From contig CAMOHL010000052.1 of NCBI GenBank assembly GCA_946615295.1, positions 1-6,371 on the forward strand: DNA of 6,371 nt, in the 5' to 3' direction. The notes below the pieces were generated by a model. The model searched no databases. It was not told where the DNA came from and saw nothing but the letters and a program-made list of their open reading frames with translations. Positions within the stretch are counted from its first letter, which is position 1. The number at the start of each line of letters is the position of its first letter. Shown one piece after another: positions 1 to 6,371 of the stretch. The translations under genes and the position numbers were made by a program. Source of the stretch: an uncultured Clostridia bacterium. Its GTDB lineage: Bacteria > Bacillota > Clostridia > Christensenellales > UBA1242.

Positions 1-50
1 ATAAAAAAACTAAAACAAAGTTAGCTTGTTTAACTATGTTTTAGTTTTAT
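1..50 (-). terminator. Rho-independent terminator of gyrBA
   Basis: The two arms at 6-23 and 31-48 form an 18-position stem with one A-A mismatch (18/36) and a 7-base loop (24-30). Read on the minus strand, the hairpin starts about 5 bases after the gyrA stop codon and ends in a U run (bases 9 down to 3, partly shared with the stem base). This is the expected form of an intrinsic terminator ending the gyrB-gyrA transcript. The stem is AT-rich, so its strength is uncertain. On the plus strand the trailing T run is short and interrupted, so termination in that direction would be weaker. Confidence 0.8.
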
Positions 51-53
51 ATT

Positions 54-2708
54 TTACTCATTAATTTCAGTATCGTTGTCATTTTCAACAACTTCATCAA
101 TCTTGTCAACATTTTCTTCATTGTTATCTTGATTGATTTCATCAGTGTTGTTTTCAATGTTTTGACTTTCTTGTTCAACTTCCTTGTCTTCATCGGTTGG
201 AGTTATTGCAATTGAAACAATCTTTTCTCCATTGGTCATTCTCATAACTCTAACTCCAAGAGCTTCTCTTCCAAATTCACTCAATTCGTTACCGTTTATT
301 CTTATGATTGTGCCTTTGTCGCTAATCAATATAATATCTTCATCTTGCGATATTTGTCTTAGTCCAACAAGCAATCCTGTTTTGTCATTAAATGTTCCAG
401 CCTTAACTCCCTTTCCTGCTCTTGTTTGAAGTCTATAATCAGCCAAATCACTTCGTTTTCCAAAGCCATTTTCTGTTATTGTTAAAATCTTGTATTTCTT
501 TTCGCATACTGAATTATTGTTTGCATCCATATTTTGATTTTCTTCTGCACTCACAATAATATCTTTTTTGATTTTAATCATACTAACCATATAGTCATCA
601 TTTGCAAGGTCCATACATTTAACACCTTGAGTATCTCTACCCATAGCACGAACATCTTTTTCTGCAAAGTGAATACACTTTCCATTGTGAGTTGCAACCA
701 AAATTTCATCATCTCCTGTTGTATGTTCAACAGAAATCAATTCGTCGTTTTCAAGAAGTCTAATTGCAACTTTTCCAACTTTTCTAATGCTTTCAAATTC
801 TGTCAAATTGGTCTTTTTGATTAAACCATTTTTTGTTGCCATCATCAAATAGCCAGTTTCATTTTGTTTGAGTGGTATAAGAGCAGTTACTTTTTCATTT
901 GCATTGAGTTGCAAAATGTTTATTATTGCTCTGCCTTTTGCTTGTCTTGATGCTTCTGGAATTTCATATCCCTTTATTGAATATACTTTTCCTTCATTTG
1001 TAAAGAATAACAATGTGTCATGTGTGTTTGTTACAAATATTTTTTCAACAAAATCCTCTTCTTTAGTTGTAAGTCCTGTTATTCCTTGACCTGCTCTGTG
1101 TTGTGCTCTATATTCCGCAACAGGAAGTCTTTTTACATATCCTGCATGAGTCAAACTTATAACAACATCTTCTTTTGCAATCAAGTCAGCAATATCAATA
1201 CTGCTATAATCCAAACTGATTTCAGTTTTTCTATCTTCGCCATAGCTATTTGAAATTTCAGTAAGCTCTTCTTTTATGATATTCCAAACTCTATATTCAT
1301 TTGCCAATATATCTTTGAAATCAGCAATTTGATTGTGTAAGTTTGTCAAATCATTCTTTATTTTTTCAACTTCAAGCCCTGTCAATCTTTGAAGTCTCAT
1401 ATCAAGAATTGCACCTGCTTGAACTTCATCAAGTGCAAACTTTGAAGTGAGTTTTATGATTGCTTCTGGCCTGTCAGCGCTCGCTTTTATTGTTGCGATA
1501 ACTTCATCAATATTTGTAAGTGCAACAAGCAAACCTTCCAAAATATGTGCCTTTTCTTCTGCTTTTTCTAGGTCATATTTTGTTCTCTTTGTAACAACAT
1601 CTTTTTGAAATTGCAAATAGTGATAAAGCATTTCTTTAAGATTTAATATTTTTGGCTCGCCATTAACAAGGGCCAGCATTATGATACCATTTGAAATTTG
1701 AAGTTCTGTGTGCTTATACAAGAAATTCAATATAACCTGTGGATTGTAATCTTTTTTGATATCAATAACAATTTTGATACCATTTCTGTTACTCAAATCA
1801 ACAAGTTTAGAAATACCTTCAAGTCGTTTATCTTTAACAAGATTTGCAATATCAGTTACAAGTTTTGCTTTGTTTACTTGATATGGCAATTCTGTGATTG
1901 TTATTGATGATTTACCATTGTCTTCCTCTTCAATTTCAGCTCTTCCACGAAGAATAACCCCACCCCTACCTGTAGAGTAGGCATGTTTTATCGCTTCACC
2001 ACCCATAATCAATCCCTTTGTTGGATAATCTGGAGCTGGAATATATTTCATCAAACCGTCAATGTCAATTTCTGGATTATCAATCATTGCAATACAACCA
2101 TTGATAACTTCTTTTAGATTGTGTGGTGGAATATATGTTGCCATTCCAACAGCAATACCATCACTACCATTTACAAGCAAGTTTGGAAATCTAGAAGGCA
2201 AAACAGTTGGTTCTTTGAGTTCTCCGTCATAGTTTGGAATAAACTCAACCGTGTTTTTATCAATATCCCTCAACATTTCGTTACTTATCTTTGAAAGTCT
2301 TGCTTCGGTGTATCTTGAAGCTGCTGCTCCGTCGCCGTCAATACTACCAAAATTTCCGTGTCCCTGAACAAGTGGACAGTTGATTGAGAAATCTTGAGCA
2401 AGTCTAACCATTGCATCATAGATTGAGCTGTCGCCGTGTGGATGATATTTACCCATAACATCTCCAACGGTTCTTGCAGATTTTTTGAATGGCTTGTCGT
2501 AGGTTGCTCCCATTTCTCCCATTCCATAAATAATTCTTCTATGAACAGGTTTTAGTCCATCTCTAACATCAGGAATTGCTCGACTAACATTTACTGCCAT
2601 TGCATAAGCAATAAAGTTTTCTCTCATTTGGTCATTCAAATCAACTTCAACAACTTTGCTATTTGCAAGAATTTTTGACAGTTCTTCTGTGTAATCTTCT
2701 TTTTTCAT
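54..2708 (-). CDS. gyrA: DNA gyrase subunit A
   Basis: The gene encodes an 884-residue GyrA, the DNA-cleaving and wrapping subunit of gyrase, which works as A2B2 in the cytoplasm. The start at 2708 is chosen because AGGAG lies 5 bases upstream; an in-frame ATG at 2786 would only add 26 lysine/asparagine-rich residues encoded by A-tracts. The N-terminal breakage-reunion domain is intact: residues 46-56 read [11 protein letters not shown], the quinolone-determining region has HPHGD at 89-93, Ser94 and Asp98, and catalytic Arg132-Tyr133 sit in RYTEAR. The coiled-coil and tower region runs to about 495. The C-terminal beta-pinwheel follows (about 505-835), with a degenerate GyrA-box QHRAGQG at 536-542 and a similar QTRAGKG at 761-767. 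A polar insertion lies near 720-739. Residues 838-884 form an acidic, apparently disordered tail. It lies 167 bases downstream of gyrB in the same direction and ends at a terminator. ParC is the main alternative, but the neighbouring GyrB-type subunit argues for gyrase. Confidence 0.96.
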   Translation of the reverse strand: MKKEDYTEELSKILANSKVVEVDLNDQMRENFIAYAMAVNVSRAIPDVRDGLKPVHRRIIYGMGEMGATYDKPFKKSARTVGDVMGKYHPHGDSSIYDAMVRLAQDFSINCPLVQGHGNFGSIDGDGAAASRYTEARLSKISNEMLRDIDKNTVEFIPNYDGELKEPTVLPSRFPNLLVNGSDGIAVGMATYIPPHNLKEVINGCIAMIDNPEIDIDGLMKYIPAPDYPTKGLIMGGEAIKHAYSTGRGGVILRGRAEIEEEDNGKSSITITELPYQVNKAKLVTDIANLVKDKRLEGISKLVDLSNRNGIKIVIDIKKDYNPQVILNFLYKHTELQISNGIIMLALVNGEPKILNLKEMLYHYLQFQKDVVTKRTKYDLEKAEEKAHILEGLLVALTNIDEVIATIKASADRPEAIIKLTSKFALDEVQAGAILDMRLQRLTGLEVEKIKNDLTNLHNQIADFKDILANEYRVWNIIKEELTEISNSYGEDRKTEISLDYSSIDIADLIAKEDVVISLTHAGYVKRLPVAEYRAQHRAGQGITGLTTKEEDFVEKIFVTNTHDTLLFFTNEGKVYSIKGYEIPEASRQAKGRAIINILQLNANEKVTALIPLKQNETGYLMMATKNGLIKKTNLTEFESIRKVGKVAIRLLENDELISVEHTTGDDEILVATHNGKCIHFAEKDVRAMGRDTQGVKCMDLANDDYMVSMIKIKKDIIVSAEENQNMDANNNSVCEKKYKILTITENGFGKRSDLADYRLQTRAGKGVKAGTFNDKTGLLVGLRQISQDEDIILISDKGTIIRINGNELSEFGREALGVRVMRMTNGEKIVSIAITPTDEDKEVEQESQNIENNTDEINQDNNEENVDKIDEVVENDNDTEINE

Positions 2709-2713
2709 TTTTA

Positions 2714-2718
2714 CTCCT
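2714..2718 (-). promoter_or_regulatory. Ribosome binding site fixing the gyrA start
   Basis: CTCCT on the plus strand reads AGGAG on the minus strand, with 5 bases before the ATG at 2708-2706. This is a good Shine-Dalgarno site and sets the start at the internal methionine. The upstream in-frame ATG at 2786 is preceded only by A/T-rich DNA with no comparable motif. Confidence 0.9.
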
Positions 2719-2724
2719 AATTGG

Positions 2725-2834
2725 AAAAAATTTTGTTTTTTTGCAAATTTTTCACAATTTTTTGTGATTTTTTTGCAATTTTTCAATATTTTTTATTATT
2801 TTTTTTAATTTTATTATATTTTTTAAGTTAAAAA
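2725..2834. other. Phased T/A-tract array, predicted curved DNA, in the gyrB-gyrA spacer
   Basis: The spacer contains a series of homopolymer T (or A) tracts of 4 to 8 bases whose centres fall at about 2729.5, 2739, 2750, 2760.5, 2771, 2781, 2791.5, 2802.5, 2810.5, 2821.5 and 2832. Most intervals are 10 to 11 bases (one is 8), matching the helical repeat. A-tracts in phase with the helix are known to add up to static curvature. The position just upstream of gyrA suggests a structural or regulatory role such as an UP-element-like segment or nucleoid-protein site, but that is inference. A TATAAT hexamer reads on the minus strand at 2818-2813 without a recognisable -35, so a secondary gyrA promoter is possible but weakly supported. 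Confidence 0.6.
2741..2778. repeat. Interrupted inverted repeat in the gyrB-gyrA spacer
   Basis: Outer arms TTGCAAA (2741-2747) and TTTGCAA (2772-2778) and inner arms TCACAA (2752-2757) and TTGTGA (2762-2767) share one axis of symmetry, separated by T4/T4 internal spacers and a T4 centre. It could be a protein-binding dyad or a weak RNA stem in the gyrBA transcript. It lacks the GC-rich stem of a terminator in either direction, so I do not call it one. Confidence 0.5.
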
Positions 2835-2875
2835 TATTTTTTCTTTAATATATTTTTACATCAAATATTTTCAAA

Positions 2876-4831
<1,956 letters not shown>

Positions 4832-4853
4832 CTATATATTATATATAATACTT

Positions 4854-4862
4854 ATTATATCA
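4854..4862 (-). promoter_or_regulatory. Probable gyrB(A) promoter, extended -10
   Basis: The plus-strand bases read as TGATATAAT on the minus strand, an exact TGnTATAAT extended -10 element for the housekeeping sigma factor. The position 17 bases further upstream (4882-4877) reads TTTTAT, a poor -35, which is tolerated when the TGn extension is present. Transcription would begin near 4847, giving a leader of about 25 bases that includes the AGGAG site. The surrounding sequence is alternating AT, so chance -10-like hexamers are common here; the TGn extension and sensible leader length favour this one. Confidence 0.6.
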
Positions 4863-4907
4863 TATATATAGCAAAAATAAAAGTATTTTTGAAAGAAATT
4901 TATGATT

Positions 4908-4930
4908 TTTAAATTTAATATAAATTTAAA
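4908..4930. repeat. AT-only perfect inverted repeat between divergent promoters
   Basis: Ten-base arms TTTAAATTTA (4908-4917) and TAAATTTAAA (4921-4930) flank a 3-base centre. It lies about 60 bases upstream of the predicted gyrB start site and about 85 bases upstream of the nfeD start site. It may be a binding site or an easily melted segment, but the composition makes chance symmetry quite possible. Confidence 0.4.
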
Positions 4931-4954
4931 GGCAAAATTTTGATGATATTCTCT

Positions 4955-4970
4955 CAAATCATATCATTTG
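4955..4970. promoter_or_regulatory. Operator-like near-palindrome upstream of the nfeD promoter
   Basis: CAAATCATATCATTTG is a 16-base near-palindrome with seven of eight symmetric pairs matching (4960/4965 is C-C). It ends 9 bases before the -35 hexamer, a position suited to an activator. A second pair, ATGATAT (4943-4949) and ATATCAT (4961-4967), overlaps it. No regulator family can be assigned, and the symmetry may be accidental. Confidence 0.3.
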
Positions 4971-4979
4971 GCTTTTTGT

Positions 4980-5008
4980 TTGACATATAAATATTGTGGT
5001 GCTATGAT
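4980..5008 (+). promoter_or_regulatory. Near-consensus promoter of the nfeD-SPFH operon
   Basis: A perfect TTGACA -35 (4980-4985) is followed after exactly 17 bases by TATGAT (5003-5008), with TG at 5000-5001 giving an extended -10. This is a strong housekeeping sigma-factor promoter by sequence. Transcription should begin near 5015, immediately before the GGAGG ribosome binding site at 5017-5021, so the mRNA leader is only about 15 bases and leaves no room for a riboswitch or attenuator. Confidence 0.88.
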
Positions 5009-5029
5009 TAAATTACGGAGGTTTTCAAT

Positions 5030-5464
5030 ATGATGATATGGATTTGGCTAGGTGTTATTGTGGTATCTTTGGTCTTTGAATTTTTATCAGTTTCCATGAC
5101 TTCGCTTTGGTTTGCTGTTGGTGGACTTGCAAGTTTGATACTTTCAGCTGTTGGTGTTGGTATTATTTGGCAGGTTACAACATTTTCTATCATATCGCTT
5201 GTATGTTTGTTGAGTTTGAGAAAACTTGCTTTGAAGTTTTTGTATAGAAACAAAGAAGAAAAAACAAACACAGAATCACTTGTTGGCAAACAATTTGTTT
5301 TGCTGAGTGAAATAGACGAAGACAAACTTGGTGAAATAAAAATCAACGGAGTTGTTTGGTCTTGCAAAAGCGACAAATTTATTCCTGCAAACAGCAAAGT
5401 TGAAGTTGTCGCAATCGATGGCAACAAACTTGTTGTGAAATCAGTTGAAAACAAAAACAAATAA
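5030..5464 (+). CDS. Short NfeD-family membrane protein
   Basis: The gene encodes a 144-residue protein with the short NfeD architecture. Three hydrophobic segments at roughly 3-21, 25-43 and 44-63 should span the membrane. A basic stretch (RKLALKFLYRNK, 64-75) follows, then a soluble OB-fold domain starting at VGKQFVLL (about 85) with the typical short beta-strands GEIKINGVVW and KVEVVAIDGNKLVVKSV. Proteins of this family sit next to SPFH/stomatin genes and are thought to assist assembly or function of the SPFH scaffold; E. coli YbbJ beside QmcA is a comparable case. It lacks the protease domain of long NfeD proteins. The start at 5030 is preferred over the adjacent ATG at 5033 because GGAGG lies 8 bases upstream. 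The SPFH gene follows after 14 bases, indicating one operon. Family assignment is confident; the precise cellular role is not known from sequence. Confidence 0.9.
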   Translation: MMIWIWLGVIVVSLVFEFLSVSMTSLWFAVGGLASLILSAVGVGIIWQVTTFSIISLVCLLSLRKLALKFLYRNKEEKTNTESLVGKQFVLLSEIDEDKLGEIKINGVVWSCKSDKFIPANSKVEVVAIDGNKLVVKSVENKNK

Positions 5465-5478
5465 AAAAGAGGTGAAAT

Positions 5479-6371
5479 ATGAATTTATTGTTATTAAGCA
5501 GTGCCGGCAAAGTTGCTGTGATAATTTCTGTTATTGCAATTGTGATTTTGATTATTTTGGCACTTAGCATTAGAATTGTTAGACAATCAACAGCAATAAT
5601 TGTTGAAAGATTGGGTAAATACTCAAAAACACTGGAAACAGGTGTTCACTTTATTCTTCCATTTTTTGATAGAACAAGTGCTCCTATTTCTCTAAAAGAA
5701 AAGGTTGCAGATTTTCAACCACAACCAGTTATCACAAAAGATAATGTAACAATGCAAATTGATAGTGTTGTTTACTATTCAATAACTGACCCAAAACTCT
5801 ACACTTATGGCATAGAGCATCCAATGAGTGCCATTGAAAATTTGACAGCAACAACATTGAGAAATATAGTTGGAGAACTTGAACTCGATGAAACTTTGAC
5901 ATCAAGAGATATAATCAATTCAAAAATGAGAGCAATTCTTGACGAAGCAACTGACCCTTGGGGTATAAAAGTAACTAGAGTAGAACTCAAAAACATTCTT
6001 CCACCAAAAGATATTAGAGATGCAATGGAAAAACAAATGCGAGCAGAAAGAGAGAGAAGAGAATCTATCTTGCAAGCTCAGGGAGAAAAAGAATCTGCAA
6101 TTTTGGTTGCAGAAGGTGAAAAGCAATCAAACATCTTGAAAGCTCAAGGAGAAAAAGAATCTGCAATTTTAAGAGCAGAAGCAAAAAAGGCCGAAATCTT
6201 GGCTGAGTCCGAAGGAACTGCCGAAGCTATAAAAAACATTATGGCAGCAAATCCAAATGCCGCTTACATAACTTTGCAGGGCTATGAAGCACTAAAAGCA
6301 GTGGCAAATGGAAATTCAACAAAGTTAATCATTCCTTCAGAGCTTCAAAATGTGTCATCTCTATTTGCTTC
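5479..6371 (+). CDS. Stomatin/QmcA-type SPFH (band 7) protein, 3' end cut by the window
   Basis: The reading frame stays open to the window edge (297 complete codons, no stop). It encodes a membrane-anchored SPFH protein of the stomatin/QmcA class, which oligomerises to scaffold membrane microdomains. One hydrophobic anchor lies at about 12-32. The SPFH domain follows, with QSTAIIVERLGKYSKTL (36-52), GVHFILPFFDR (55-65), the ITKDNVTMQIDSVVYY region (85-100), the ELDETLTSRD segment (134-143) and the conserved DPWGIKVTRVEL (159-170). Residues from about 184 form a charged coiled coil with 11-residue repeats (197-250), a feature also found in QmcA. The last residues, KLIIPSELQ, resemble the family's near-terminal strand, so probably only a short tail is missing. 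GAGGTG upstream supports the ATG at 5479. Its 14-base gap from the nfeD-like gene indicates co-transcription and probable partnership. Flotillin and HflK/C are less likely given length and domain form. Confidence 0.93.
   Translation, partial: MNLLLLSSAGKVAVIISVIAIVILIILALSIRIVRQSTAIIVERLGKYSKTLETGVHFILPFFDRTSAPISLKEKVADFQPQPVITKDNVTMQIDSVVYYSITDPKLYTYGIEHPMSAIENLTATTLRNIVGELELDETLTSRDIINSKMRAILDEATDPWGIKVTRVELKNILPPKDIRDAMEKQMRAERERRESILQAQGEKESAILVAEGEKQSNILKAQGEKESAILRAEAKKAEILAESEGTAEAIKNIMAANPNAAYITLQGYEALKAVANGNSTKLIIPSELQNVSSLFA
6074..6170 (+). repeat. Direct repeat (66-base period) inside the SPFH coiled coil
   Basis: Bases 6074-6104 and 6140-6170 are 31-base copies differing at one position (G6081 versus A6147), offset by 66 bases or 22 codons. 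They encode the repeated AQGEKESAIL. The 22-residue unit is two 11-residue coiled-coil repeats of the form ILxAxGEKxSx, with further copies between and after them. The near identity of the DNA, including synonymous positions, suggests fairly recent duplication or gene conversion. Confidence 0.85.

Noticed and set aside
2813..2818. TATAAT on the minus strand as a dedicated gyrA promoter
   Set aside because: No -35-like hexamer at 16-18 bases and no TGn extension; such hexamers are expected by chance in this very AT-rich spacer. Kept only as a note under the spacer feature.
4943..4979. ATGATAT/ATATCAT hairpin followed by TTTTTGTT as a terminator
   Set aside because: The stem is only 7 AT-rich pairs with an 11-base loop, the T run is interrupted and 10 bases away, and no plus-strand gene lies upstream for it to end.
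5008..5460. 150-codon minus-strand open frame opposite the nfeD-like gene
   Set aside because: It coincides with the NfeD coding sequence on the other strand, which has a strong promoter, ribosome binding site and clear family match; the antisense frame has none.

Overview
The window looks like chromosomal DNA from a low-GC bacterium, most likely an uncultured Firmicutes (Clostridia-like) lineage. This rests on AT-rich codon choice (AGA arginine, A/T third positions), purine-rich AGGAG/GGAGG ribosome binding sites, the short 648-residue GyrB without the large proteobacterial insert, and adjacent gyrB-gyrA. I cannot name a genus from sequence alone.

Layout: bases 1-50 hold a rho-independent terminator serving the minus-strand genes. 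Bases 54-2708 are gyrA (minus). Bases 2709-2875 are a very AT-rich gyrB-gyrA spacer carrying a long run of helically phased T/A tracts. Bases 2876-4822 are gyrB (minus). Bases 4823-5029 are a divergent promoter region: an extended -10 promoter reads left into gyrB, and a near-consensus -35/extended -10 promoter reads right. Bases 5030-5464 encode a short NfeD-family membrane protein. From 5479 to the window edge runs a stomatin/QmcA-type SPFH protein that is cut off close to its C-terminus.

How the genes work together: gyrB and gyrA encode the two subunits of DNA gyrase (A2B2), which introduces negative supercoils using ATP. The nfeD-SPFH pair is a classic membrane-microdomain module (compare E. 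coli ybbJ-qmcA), in which the small NfeD protein partners the SPFH scaffold. The two pairs are functionally unrelated but transcribed back to back. No dnaA/dnaN/recF-type gene lies directly upstream of gyrB, so gyrBA here is not in the common oriC-proximal arrangement.

I found no mobile element, CRISPR array, tRNA or rRNA, and no evidence of a novel multi-gene system. The most unusual points are the phased-tract (probably curved) DNA in front of gyrA, a degenerate GyrA-box in an otherwise intact GyrA, and a 47-residue acidic tail on GyrA.
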